Source: CAZKTF01 sp964555565 (GTDB lineage Bacteria > Planctomycetota > JAJSAM01 > JAKLKS01). Taken from it: a DNA stretch of 20,939 bases. Shown one piece after another: positions 1 to 7,338 of the stretch. The stretch covers positions 1 to 20,939 of the forward strand of contig CAZKTF010000032.1 of NCBI GenBank assembly GCA_964555565.1, given 5' to 3'. Below the pieces are notes generated by a model. It was not told where the DNA came from. It did not search any database and worked only from the letters and a program-made list of their open reading frames with translations. A program made the translations under genes and the position numbers. The stretch's first letter is position 1, and each line of letters begins with the position of its first letter.

Positions 1-139
1 CGAGGTGACCCCTCCCGCTGATGGCTGAGCATCGTAGACTGAAGTTTGAGCGTGGGCTTCTGGTGAGGAAACTTGCGGGTTTCTGAAAACCTGAGGCCCT
101 GCGCGCCATGGGACGGGACGACAACAGGAGGATCTGCCG
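1..139. other. Upstream region of the first gene, partly unassigned
   Basis: No coding region can be supported here. Two plus-strand frames end early (TGA at 19-21 and TGA at 26-28), so the first bases may be the 3' end of a gene lying to the left, but too little remains to say which. The rest is the leader of the gene starting at 140. A TAGACT hexamer near position 35 resembles a -10 box only weakly, and I do not call a promoter from it. Confidence 0.4.
126..131 (+). promoter_or_regulatory. Ribosome binding site AGGAGG for the GTG start at 140
   Basis: A perfect AGGAGG lies 8 bases before GTG at 140. It favours that start over the in-frame ATG at 158, which has no comparable site at the right distance. 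Confidence 0.7.
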
Positions 140-526
140 GTGGGAAGCCTGCCCGGGATGGCAGTGCCCGTCGTCCTTGCCGTGGCTGCGGCGTGGCTCG
201 TTCCTTCCGCGCGAGGCAGGATCACGGCGGATTGGATTCGCGGCTCGAGAGCCGGATCCTGGCGTCTTTGCCTGACGAACCCGTCCCCTGAGTCAATGAC
301 TGTCCAATCCGTACAGCCCAGCTGTTCCTGCCTGCGGCTCTTGGACGAGTCGGCTTCGCATCAGGTGATCGCCCCCGGAGCCACCGTCTGCCTGGACGCT
401 TCTCTCGACGAGGCGGCCCGCGCGGGGCGTCCGGTCTCGGTGCTCGTGTTCTCCAGTGCTGCCGATTCTCCCGTGCTCCAGTCGGAGCTGCCTCTCGCGC
501 AGGAGGCCACGGATGCGCAGCGTTGA
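140..526 (+). CDS. Short exported DUF1573-like protein
   Basis: The 128-residue product has a hydrophobic N-terminus (about residues 7-24) followed by one small beta-rich domain. The segment TNPSPESMTVQSVQPSCSC, the later APG turn (79-80) and the run VLVFSSAADSPVL have the order seen in DUF1573 domains: an asparagine-rich strand, an SCxC motif, a proline-glycine turn, then a final strand. The SCSC motif is at residues 61-64, where the family usually has SCGC. The domain is an Ig-like fold found in exported proteins of Bacteroidetes and planctomycetes; its biochemical role is not established. The start is GTG, chosen for the AGGAGG at 126-131. The 3' end overlaps the next gene by 14 bases, so the two are probably translated together. 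Assignment to DUF1573 is by motif only and would need a profile search. Confidence 0.65.
   Translation: MGSLPGMAVPVVLAVAAAWLVPSARGRITADWIRGSRAGSWRLCLTNPSPESMTVQSVQPSCSCLRLLDESASHQVIAPGATVCLDASLDEAARAGRPVSVLVFSSAADSPVLQSELPLAQEATDAQR
501..506 (+). promoter_or_regulatory. Ribosome binding site AGGAGG for the ATG at 513
   Basis: AGGAGG lies six bases before ATG 513, inside the 3' end of the previous gene. It fixes the start of the MauE-like gene at 513 and not at the in-frame ATG at 456, which would add 19 residues of unlikely composition. Confidence 0.7.
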
Positions 527-1022
527 GCAGCGAGCGGGCGGGACCGGGTTCAGACCGAACCGCGCGACGATGCTCTTCGCCCTCTCGCTGGCGTGCGCCG
601 CATTCTGGAGTCTCGTCGTCGCCGGGAAGATTGTGGATCCGACGAGGGCTCGGGCCGCGGCCCTCGGGGCACTACCGACACCGGCGATCACCGAGATCGG
701 GCTCCGTGGAGCGGTGTTCGCGGAGGCTCTCATCGCGGCCTCCTGCGTCGTGGCTTGGTCGTCGCTCGGGGTGCATGTGGCGGGAGCCGGACTGGCGGCG
801 TGCCTCGCGGTGGGGCGCGCGCTCACCATCGACTCTGCTGGCCCGGAGGGCCTGCCCTGCGGTTGTGGCCTGGACCAGTGGCTGGGTGCGGGACTGTCTC
901 CGTGGTGGACCGGCATCACCGGGGTCTCGCTTCACGGGGTGACGATACGAGTGCTGACCCGCTTCTCTGGTGACCTACGGAAAGGCGAGGCCGGCATCGA
1001 GAACGCGAACTATCGTGAGTGA
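513..1022 (+). CDS. MauE/DoxX-like four-helix membrane protein
   Basis: The 169-residue product has four hydrophobic segments at about 20-38, 62-82, 86-103 and 131-149. Segment 1 ends in AGKIVDPTRA, like the helix-1 region of MauE and DoxX proteins. A CGC motif (residues 116-118, in LPCGCGLDQWLG) stands before the last helix, matching the CGCFG-type motif of MauE-like proteins. MauE is needed, with MauD, for maturation of the disulfide-rich small subunit of methylamine dehydrogenase; many MauE-like proteins outside that system are thought to have redox roles in the inner membrane. The gene overlaps the DUF1573-like gene upstream and is followed 69 bases later by a gene for an exported protein with 12 cysteines, a plausible client. 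No other mau genes are visible, so a link to methylamine is not supported. Family call fairly likely; role inferred. Confidence 0.65.
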   Translation: MRSVEQRAGGTGFRPNRATMLFALSLACAAFWSLVVAGKIVDPTRARAAALGALPTPAITEIGLRGAVFAEALIAASCVVAWSSLGVHVAGAGLAACLAVGRALTIDSAGPEGLPCGCGLDQWLGAGLSPWWTGITGVSLHGVTIRVLTRFSGDLRKGEAGIENANYRE

Positions 1023-1080
1023 GCCAGTCCGCGGGCGGTGCTCACGGTCTTGTCGTGCGGCCCGCGGAAGGGCATTCCAA

Positions 1081-1086
1081 AGGAGG
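1081..1086 (+). promoter_or_regulatory. Ribosome binding site AGGAGG for the ATG at 1092
   Basis: AGGAGG, preceded by AA, lies five bases before ATG 1092. It selects this start, which begins a classical signal peptide, over an in-frame upstream start at 1038. Confidence 0.75.
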
Positions 1087-1091
1087 AAGCC

Positions 1092-1532
1092 ATGCGCTTC
1101 AGCTTCGCACGGACCCGTGGTTTGACGGCGCTTCTCGTCGGGGGCGGTCTGCTGGCGATCCTCTTCTCTCCGAGAACCCCTGTCGTCGCCAACGAGGATT
1201 ACGATCCTCTGCCGAACTACTGCTGCAAGGAGGGCTACTGGAAGTCCACGGCCGCGATGGACTCATCCTGCTATCACTGGTGCGGAGAAGTCGGGAACTG
1301 CAACACCTACGGACCGTACCCCCGGTGGGTCGCGGCCCAGTGCTTGGCGGACCCGATCCTGCTCTGCTACCTGACCGATCTCACCTCCGCTCCAAACCCG
1401 GCATACACCTGTGCTACGGGAGTCCCGTGCGGCCTCTTCAATAGTCTCATCGAATGTCCTGCAGTGGCGAACACGACAACCGCCTCCTACGTCAAGCGCA
1501 TCTGCACGACGGGCACAGCGAAGTGCCCCTAG
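1092..1532 (+). CDS. Small exported cysteine-rich protein (12 Cys)
   Basis: I do not recognise this family. The 146-residue product starts with a basic n-region (MRFSFARTR) and a hydrophobic core (about 11-25), with a likely signal peptidase site after VVA (residues 31-33). The mature part of about 113 residues contains 12 cysteines, at residues 44, 45, 60, 64, 70, 84, 92, 107, 113, 122, 138 and 145, an even number consistent with six disulfides. It is also rich in aromatic residues (YW, YHW, RW, several Tyr) and has no second membrane segment. The neighbouring MauE-like gene suggests a substrate of a dedicated thiol-oxidation system. The methylamine dehydrogenase small subunit also has six disulfides and depends on MauE, but I see no sequence match to it. 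No lipobox is evident. Confidence 0.7.
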   Translation: MRFSFARTRGLTALLVGGGLLAILFSPRTPVVANEDYDPLPNYCCKEGYWKSTAAMDSSCYHWCGEVGNCNTYGPYPRWVAAQCLADPILLCYLTDLTSAPNPAYTCATGVPCGLFNSLIECPAVANTTTASYVKRICTTGTAKCP

Positions 1533-1546
1533 GGCGGGCGATAGAG

Positions 1547-2926
1547 GTGGCTCGCCGCAGGAATGGAGCAGTCCTCAGGGGGGCTGGAACCGGGCGCATG
1601 TTCGCTTGGTCTCTGCTCGTGGCGACGGCAGCCCCGGTCTTGTGCGGGCCGGTGGGGGCGCAGGACAGTTCCCGAAGCGATGGCCAGGGGGCCGAAGTTC
1701 GCGATCTACTCCGCGACTCCTGGCGGGAGCTGGGACATCGGGCGCGATGGGTGGACTTCGAGGGGGCGTCGTGCGACTTGCGCGACGCGCCGGGTACATG
1801 GAGCGATCTGGACCGCCTCTTGGCCTCTGCGGAATCTGTCTTCTCGACGTGCCAGGCGCCCCTCGGTCGGCCAGAGGAAGGGGTCGAGCCGCTTCGGAGC
1901 GCCCTTCGGGAATGGCGCCGTGATGCCGTCGGGCAGGTCCAGCGGTACTCCTGGCGGCAGCGCGACAGTTCGTTCCTTCTCGAGTCGCGCTTCGGGGTGG
2001 ACGGGAGCCAGACGATCTTCGACCTAGTCGTGCCGTCGGGATGCGCCACGCTTGGTCCGGTGGACCAGAAGAGGTGGGCGGCGACCATCGATCGTCCCAT
2101 ACGGGACGGATCCATCGGGATCGAATGCGGCCGCGCCGAGGTCTTCTTCGAAGGCACCGGCTGGGGCGAAGTCTACGAGGATCCCGACAAGGGTGCCGAG
2201 GCCTTTCTCGCGGACTCGGCGTTCATGCGCGCGCTGACGACCCGGGCCGAGGAGACCACCAGGGAGTCGATCACCGACCGGACCGCGGACGATGGCGCGC
2301 AATGGTCGATGAGGACGTCGGTGAAGCACCTCCGGCAAGCCGCGTACCTTCCCGTCTCCACAGACGTCGTGACGACGAAGGCGACCGTGCCCCAGGCTCG
2401 GACGCACGTGCGTCTGGCATACCAGCCGGACGCATTGCCCATCCCGGTGCACGCCTTGATCCTGCGCGGGCGCCTGGCACCCGGGTCGTCGGGCACGGTC
2501 CTCATCACTGCGCGGGTCTTTGCGACCAGGGGCGTGCGATTCCCACCGCGGGATGTCGCGTCGGGGACATTGAAGCTCGATCTGCCCCCGAACACGACAA
2601 TCACGGACACGACGACGCGCCGACATCACAGTGGATCGTCCGACCGTCCATCGGGTTGGCTCGCGCACTGGTGGGATCTCTGCAGCCCTCCTCCCGGTGC
2701 CGCGCGACCCGCGGATCGAACCCAGGCGCCACGAGTGCCTCCTCCGGAGCGACAGGTCTCCCTACAGGACGATCGCCCCGGGGAGAGCCGCGGTTGGCTC
2801 CGTATCCTCGGTGTCCTGGGCGTCGGGGCAGCGGGAATCGCGATTCTCGCGTACGCGATGCGGCGCCGTAGGAGGGTCAGGCGTCGGATGACCCGACGGG
2901 TCACGCGGGAAGGTCCGCCGTCATGA
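1547..2926 (+). CDS. Unrecognised exported protein with C-terminal membrane anchor
   Basis: Family not recognised. With GTG 1547 as start the product has 459 residues: a basic n-region (MARRRN...), a hydrophobic stretch (about 18-33) with likely cleavage near VGAQ (35-38), a large extracytoplasmic region, a Pro/Ser-rich linker (about 360-410), one membrane segment (about 416-437) and a very basic tail with RRRRRVRRR. The arrangement is that of a single-pass protein with its bulk outside the membrane. An alternative start is ATG 1598, but that would leave the signal peptide without basic residues; 1547 also places the gene 14 bases after the previous stop. The extracytoplasmic part looks beta-rich with scattered charged segments and only four cysteines after the signal peptide. 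Its stop overlaps the start of the next gene (ATGA), so it is part of the same operon. Confidence 0.65.
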   Translation: MARRRNGAVLRGAGTGRMFAWSLLVATAAPVLCGPVGAQDSSRSDGQGAEVRDLLRDSWRELGHRARWVDFEGASCDLRDAPGTWSDLDRLLASAESVFSTCQAPLGRPEEGVEPLRSALREWRRDAVGQVQRYSWRQRDSSFLLESRFGVDGSQTIFDLVVPSGCATLGPVDQKRWAATIDRPIRDGSIGIECGRAEVFFEGTGWGEVYEDPDKGAEAFLADSAFMRALTTRAEETTRESITDRTADDGAQWSMRTSVKHLRQAAYLPVSTDVVTTKATVPQARTHVRLAYQPDALPIPVHALILRGRLAPGSSGTVLITARVFATRGVRFPPRDVASGTLKLDLPPNTTITDTTTRRHHSGSSDRPSGWLAHWWDLCSPPPGAARPADRTQAPRVPPPERQVSLQDDRPGESRGWLRILGVLGVGAAGIAILAYAMRRRRRVRRRMTRRVTREGPPS

Positions 2927-2958
2927 GTCGGGCTGGCGTCATGAGTCGAGCGGGAATC
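2923..2958 (+). repeat. Tandem 18-base duplication containing two possible starts
   Basis: Two adjacent 18-base units encode MSRAGV and MSRAGI. They agree at 14 of 18 bases, with three of the four differences synonymous. Each begins with ATG, so the gene has two candidate starts six codons apart; only the first overlaps the preceding stop codon. Confidence 0.5.
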
Positions 2959-3780
2959 CAAGTCCTCGTGCTGGGATCCATGGCGATAGGACTCGTCATC
3001 TTGTGGACCCGCGTTCGACTCGACGGCGAGGCGCCCTCCGGGCGGAGCCTCCCGCCAAGCGCAATCCTGGATCTCGGCAGGGTGGATCATCCGCTCTCTC
3101 GCATGCCGTTGCGGGCCGAGATCAGGAACGAGTCGGAGACGGAACTGTCCGGCATATTCTCGATGGTGAGTTGCCACTGCCTCACCGTCAGCCGTTCCCC
3201 GCACGTCATCGCGCCCCGAAGACGCGCCGGTTGCGAGATCCAGTTCGATGTCCCGGGACTGGCGGGGTCGTTTGCCTTCTATGCGGAGTTCCGGGCACGA
3301 TCCGCCCCGGAGTGGCGCTTCCGCGTCTATGTCGTGGGTGCGGTATCGGACACCCTCGCCATCCTGCCGGCGGGCACCGTGATCGAGGACGCCGATGACC
3401 GTGCACAGCCGTCGGTTCGACGCGAGTTCCTGGTGTGGGTGGAGACGGGAGGCCGCCGCCCCCTGGGTTGGGAGGGTGAGATTCGCGTAGGACCGCGGGA
3501 TGGACTGCGATCCGTGCGGCTGCCCGTCACGGCCTCCGATGTCCCGGAGGTTGAAGGGCGGCCCACGCGACTTGAAGTGCAAATCCCGCTCCGCGAGCTG
3601 CGGGAGAATCCCGGGTCCCGAGACGGGCCCGCCATGCTGGTCTTCCGGGCCGTGGAGGACCCGTCTCGGCTGGTGGAAGTGGCGTTGGACTTCAGGGGCC
3701 GGGAGGTGGCTCGGCAGATCGAGATGCAGTCAGTAGCAGGTGCCACGCGCGAGCTCCTGGAGGCGTTGGAGAGGAAGTAG
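2923..3780 (+). CDS. Membrane-anchored DUF1573-like protein
   Basis: The 285-residue product has an N-terminal hydrophobic segment (residues 12-28, IQVLVLGSMAIGLVILW) acting as signal anchor or signal peptide. A DUF1573-like domain follows (about 45-125): ILDLGRV, RAEIRNES, then SCHC at residues 83-86 and the IAP turn, the order typical of that family although the family usually has SCGC. A second beta-rich domain runs from about 145 to the end. That second part is matched by the truncated copy at 10272-10700, down to closely similar ends (ATRELLEALERK here, ATRRVLEAAR there). The start overlaps the previous stop (ATGA). A second ATG at 2941, in an imperfect duplication coding MSRAGV then MSRAGI, is an equally possible start. 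The gene lies 10 bases before the large repeat protein, as its copy does. Confidence 0.65.
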   Translation: MSRAGVMSRAGIQVLVLGSMAIGLVILWTRVRLDGEAPSGRSLPPSAILDLGRVDHPLSRMPLRAEIRNESETELSGIFSMVSCHCLTVSRSPHVIAPRRRAGCEIQFDVPGLAGSFAFYAEFRARSAPEWRFRVYVVGAVSDTLAILPAGTVIEDADDRAQPSVRREFLVWVETGGRRPLGWEGEIRVGPRDGLRSVRLPVTASDVPEVEGRPTRLEVQIPLRELRENPGSRDGPAMLVFRAVEDPSRLVEVALDFRGREVARQIEMQSVAGATRELLEALERK

Positions 3781-3790
3781 ACTCGTTCCC

Positions 3791-5737
3791 ATGCGATCTT
3801 GGAAACGACCGTCGGTCGCGGCCTTCGCGCTGCTCCTGTTCATCGTGGGGATCATCGCCTGGTGGGCCTCGTCGGACGCGGGCCACCCGGGCGCCTCGTC
3901 CCCGATGCCGACCGTGACCCAAGGGTCTGCACCGCCGCCCGTGCAGGTGGTCGCCGCCGCATCCACTCCGGCCCGCCCGTCCGATGGAGGACCCACCCCG
4001 GAGTCTCCAGTCCAGGGTGCTCCAGAGCTGGCGATCGAGATCCTCGACGGCGTTGGTGGTGAGCCCGTGGCGGAGGGGGAGTGCGACGAATTCCTGCTCC
4101 CGTCCGGAACAGGTGGGGCCGTCGGCGTCCAACACGTCATGGAGTTCCCGTCCGGCGCCGCCGCCGCCGCGACCCGGCACAGGTTCCGGGATGGACGCTT
4201 GACCCTCCCGGGCTCGCGCTCCGCGCGGCTACTTGCCGTGCGGGCGCGCGACCACGTTGCGGAGACGGTCGCGGTCCCGGCCGGCGCCACGTCGGCCCGC
4301 GTCCTGCTCGAGCCGGGGGACCGGCGCTTCTTCCGGATCGCCGACCGTGCCTCGTCCCTCGGAGTCCGGGGGACCGCTGAGGTGATGGTCGCGCTTCCCG
4401 CCCGGCCCCCGGAGCTCCGGGATCGAATGGAGAGCGACGATGACGGCAGAGTGGAGATCGCCTTGCCGCGCGAACCCTCCACGACGGTCCATCTCCGCTT
4501 CTCGAGGGAGGGCTTCCAGGCTCGGATGGTCTCGATGGCCCAGGGGAGTCGGGTCGGCCTCTCCGACTCGGATCCGTTCCCGGTGGCGCTTGAGCGTGCG
4601 ACCTCCGTGGTCGTCCGCGTGCGGGACGCGGCGTCGGACACCGCTATCCCCGGAGCGTCCGTGCGAGCGGGGCGCAGGGTCCTGGGGACGACGGGCGCCT
4701 CCGGGGAGGTCGAGGTCTCGCTCGCGATCGGGCCGCCGATGCCGGTCTTGGAAGCGGTCGCCTCCGGCTATGCTCCGCGATTCGCGCGGGTTCCTCGGGA
4801 CGCTGCCGCGGGGGGCGGGACGGGGCCCGTGGTCGTGGAACTCCGCCTCGAACGTGGGTGGAGCCTGCGGGGCACCGTACTGGAGGAGGACGGATCGCCA
4901 CCTCCCCGGGGCACCCGGGTCTACCTGCAGGGAGTCGTGGACGAGGCGCGGGAGGCGGGCGTCGCTCTCGGGATCGTGCGCGAGGCTCCCGTCGAGGAGG
5001 AAGGTCGGTATTCCTTCTCCGACCTGTCCGAGAAACTGGATCGCGCGGGGATGCGGGTCCTTGCCGTGGCGCCCGACGGGAGAGCCGCTCAGGCTCTCGC
5101 GCGGGTTGAGGCGGGGGAGGGTCTGGCCCTCCGCCTGCCGCCGGCCACGGGCCGCGTGGAGGTGGCGGTCTCGGCTCGGAGACTCGACGGCCGGCCGATG
5201 GGAGTCGCGCGCGTCCTCGTCCAGTTGGTGGGCGTGCCGGGGTCGTCGTCAGCGGAGGAGGCGCTGCGCGAGTGGAGGCGGGGGATCCCGGGAGCGCAAC
5301 GGGAGTTCGCCCTCGCCCGCGAGGGGGAGAGCGTCCGGTTCCCCGTCTTCCGCGGAGCACGGGGGTGCTGGGTCGTGAACGTGGCCGCCCCGGGGTGCAT
5401 GCCGGAGACGCAGGTCGTCGAGCTGGCCGAGGGCACTGCCTCGATCGAGCTCCGGCTCGAACTCCGGCCCGTGGGCCTCGCCTCGGGCGTCGTCCGCTGG
5501 TCCGACGGCACGCCCTGCGGCGGCGCCCACGTCGTGGTCACGATGGAGGAGGGAGGGACCCTCGTCGGCTTCGCCGACCCCGAGGGGGCCTTCGTCCTCC
5601 CCGTGCCGGGGAGTCTGGAGGGCTCCACGGGCAGGCTCTCGGTGCTGGTCGAGGGGCGCCTGCCGGTCTTGCATCCGATTCCGGAGAGCGTCCGATTCCC
5701 GGCCGCTGACCTATCCCTTACGGTCCGGCGCCCCTGA
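3791..5737 (+). CDS. Large anchored protein with carboxypeptidase-regulatory-like Ig repeats
   Basis: The 648-residue product starts with a basic stretch and one hydrophobic segment (MRSWKRPSVAAFALLLFIVG and on, about 9-25), then a Ser/Pro-rich linker. The rest is a chain of beta-rich modules beginning near residues 79, 178, 273, 356, 455 and 560. Several show the pattern of carboxypeptidase-regulatory-like domains: a V-x-V-x-D strand, a PGASV-type turn (residues 285-289) and a GxxxV or GxF strand, for example VRVRDAASDTAIPGASV and ASGVVRWSDGTPCGGAHV. Such domains are non-enzymatic, transthyretin-like folds in cell-surface proteins. No peptidase motif is visible. Only four cysteines are present. 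The start is ATG 3791, 10 bases after the previous stop; an in-frame GTG at 3740 would overlap that gene by 41 bases and spoil the signal. A full-length paralogue lies at 10697-12664. Confidence 0.7.
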   Translation: MRSWKRPSVAAFALLLFIVGIIAWWASSDAGHPGASSPMPTVTQGSAPPPVQVVAAASTPARPSDGGPTPESPVQGAPELAIEILDGVGGEPVAEGECDEFLLPSGTGGAVGVQHVMEFPSGAAAAATRHRFRDGRLTLPGSRSARLLAVRARDHVAETVAVPAGATSARVLLEPGDRRFFRIADRASSLGVRGTAEVMVALPARPPELRDRMESDDDGRVEIALPREPSTTVHLRFSREGFQARMVSMAQGSRVGLSDSDPFPVALERATSVVVRVRDAASDTAIPGASVRAGRRVLGTTGASGEVEVSLAIGPPMPVLEAVASGYAPRFARVPRDAAAGGGTGPVVVELRLERGWSLRGTVLEEDGSPPPRGTRVYLQGVVDEAREAGVALGIVREAPVEEEGRYSFSDLSEKLDRAGMRVLAVAPDGRAAQALARVEAGEGLALRLPPATGRVEVAVSARRLDGRPMGVARVLVQLVGVPGSSSAEEALREWRRGIPGAQREFALAREGESVRFPVFRGARGCWVVNVAAPGCMPETQVVELAEGTASIELRLELRPVGLASGVVRWSDGTPCGGAHVVVTMEEGGTLVGFADPEGAFVLPVPGSLEGSTGRLSVLVEGRLPVLHPIPESVRFPAADLSLTVRRP

Positions 5738-5801
5738 CCGAGCGTATTCGTGCGGTTTCCGGACTCACGCCCGTCGATAACGGTTCCGGAACAGGCGACG
5801 A
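5738..5801. other. Short gap between convergent genes, no clear terminator
   Basis: This 64-base spacer separates the stops of the repeat protein (plus) and the kinase (minus). It contains a ten-base palindrome GTTCCGGAAC at 5783-5792 but no long stem or T run, so I do not call a terminator. Confidence 0.4.
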
Positions 5802-7271
5802 CTACGCGCCAGCGGAGCCGGAGGCGGGAGGAGCGGGAGTCGCCGCCGGTCTGGGTGCCTCCCCCCGCCCCCGCCGCGCGGCCTCGCGGCGCAGGCGCAG
5901 GCCGTCGAGGACGGCGCGGAGGCCCTTGGCCTCGATGCGGAGGAGGTCCCGGGAGCAGGAGAGGCGCGCGTTCTCGGCCTCGAGGTGCTCGAGGTAGGCC
6001 TCGTCCTTGACCGCCTCGTGGCGGAGGAGATCGCGCTCGCAGAACAGGCGGGCGTTCTCCCCCTGGAGGTCCTCGATGCGGCGCAGCAGCTCCTCGGCGG
6101 CGGGGATGCCCTCGAAGGCGTCCTCCGCGGGCGGGGGCCCGCGGAGCAGCCTCTCGAGGAGGCCGCGCAGGGCCGCGGCCGTCCCCCCCTCGCCGCCGCG
6201 CCCGAGGGCCTGGTCGAGCGCGTCCAGGTCCAGAAGCAGCGCCGTGGGGTCCGGGTAGCGCTCCTCGCGCCGCTTGGCGCAGAGCCTCCGGAGGATGCGG
6301 CCGGTGGCCCGCAGCGTCTCGCTCCCTCCCCCCGCCGCGGGGTCGGGGAAGGGCTCGGTGAGGTGGCGCGCGGCGATGGCCGCCGAGGAGGAGCCGGGGA
6401 ACGGGACCCGCCCGGTGAGGAGGTGGAACCAGGTGGCGCCGAGGGAGTAGAGGTCGCTCCGGACGTCCAGGTCGGGCAGCCCGCGGAGCTGCTCCGGCGA
6501 GGCGTAGTGCGGGGTCCCCTGCGCGACGAGTCCCGCGGAGGAGAACGGATCGTCCACGACGCGCTTGGCGAGCCCGAAGTCGAAGAGGATCGCGCGCCCG
6601 TCCCGGTGGAGGAAGACGTTGGAGGGCTTCACGTCCCGGTGGATGACCCCGCGGGACCAGGCGTGCTCCAGCGCGCGGGCCACGGAGCGGACGACGTCGA
6701 GGGCGCGCCTCTCCGGGTAGGGGCCGGCCCGCCGCAGCACCTGGAAGACGGTCTCCCCCTCCAGCAGCTCCATCGCGATGTAGCGCACGCCCCCGTGCTC
6801 GCCGGCGTCGAGCCCCCGCACGATGTGGGGGTGCTGGAGCTGGGCCACGGCGCGGGCCTCGCGCAGGAACTTCTCCGCCTCGCCGGGCTTCTCCCGCTCG
6901 GACACGGCGAAGACCTTGAGGGCCACGTCCCGGTCCATGGAGAGCTGCCGGGCGCGGTAGACCGTCCCCATGCCGCCCGCGCCGAGCCGACCGACGACGC
7001 GGTACCCCCCGACCACCTGCTCCGTGCTCGCGAGGCGGAGGTGCGAGAGGATCGTCGCCGCGCGCTCGTCGGTGAGCTTCCCGCGGGCGACGAGGACCTC
7101 CTCGACCCGGGGGGGGACCTCGCCCCGCGCGGACGCGGAGCGGACCGCGGCCAGGGCGTCCACCACGTCTGCCATGCGGCACCAGCCGCGGCGGATCGCC
7201 TCCTCGGCGAAGCGGAAGGCCTCCTCCGGGATCGCTCCCTCCCCCTGCCCCGGCGCCCTTCGTGGGCGCAC
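5802..7271 (-). CDS. Hanks-type Ser/Thr protein kinase with C-terminal coiled coil
   Basis: The 489-residue product has a small helical N-terminal domain (about 14-80), a kinase domain (about 90-355) and a C-terminal helical region with a low-complexity Pro/Ala tail. Kinase landmarks are all present: glycine loop GRLGAGGMGTV, lysine 119 in VALKVF, HRDVKPSN with catalytic Asp 213, DFG at 231-233, TPHYASPE, and the structural Asp 273 in RSDLYSLG. It is therefore likely active, of the bacterial PknB-like group. No membrane segment is seen, so it should be cytoplasmic. Residues 405-420 and 433-448 are two copies of ENARLxCxRDLLRxEA spaced exactly 28 residues, a probable coiled coil. The start is GTG 7271, on the opposite strand to lysS 67 bases away; no strong Shine-Dalgarno supports it, and a later start at residue 33 (Met) would cut the N-terminal domain. 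Substrate unknown. Confidence 0.85.
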   Translation of the reverse strand: MRPRRAPGQGEGAIPEEAFRFAEEAIRRGWCRMADVVDALAAVRSASARGEVPPRVEEVLVARGKLTDERAATILSHLRLASTEQVVGGYRVVGRLGAGGMGTVYRARQLSMDRDVALKVFAVSEREKPGEAEKFLREARAVAQLQHPHIVRGLDAGEHGGVRYIAMELLEGETVFQVLRRAGPYPERRALDVVRSVARALEHAWSRGVIHRDVKPSNVFLHRDGRAILFDFGLAKRVVDDPFSSAGLVAQGTPHYASPEQLRGLPDLDVRSDLYSLGATWFHLLTGRVPFPGSSSAAIAARHLTEPFPDPAAGGGSETLRATGRILRRLCAKRREERYPDPTALLLDLDALDQALGRGGEGGTAAALRGLLERLLRGPPPAEDAFEGIPAAEELLRRIEDLQGENARLFCERDLLRHEAVKDEAYLEHLEAENARLSCSRDLLRIEAKGLRAVLDGLRLRREAARRGRGEAPRPAATPAPPASGSAGA

Positions 7272-7338
7272 CCGGGCCCGCCGCGTATCTTATCCCCCCT
7301 CGCGGGCGGCGCCCCCGGCCGCCGCGGGGGGAGGGACC
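7272..7338. promoter_or_regulatory. Divergent intergenic region between kinase and lysS
   Basis: These 67 bases lie between the kinase start (minus) and the lysS start (plus) and should hold both promoters. The only AT-rich part, TATCTTATC at about 7285-7293, reads TAAGAT on the minus strand, a possible -10 element for the kinase. A purine-rich GGGGGGAGGGA at 7326-7336 is the likely ribosome binding site for GTG 7339. Promoter assignment is tentative. Confidence 0.3.

Noticed and set aside
2626..3582. Minus-strand frame of 318 codons opposite the DUF1573-like gene
   Set aside because: No domain or start signal is seen, and the plus-strand gene has a signal anchor, a family motif and a paralogue.
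5783..5792. Palindrome GTTCCGGAAC between the convergent repeat-protein and kinase genes
   Set aside because: Ten bases without loop or T run are expected by chance in such sequence; not enough for a terminator or operator.
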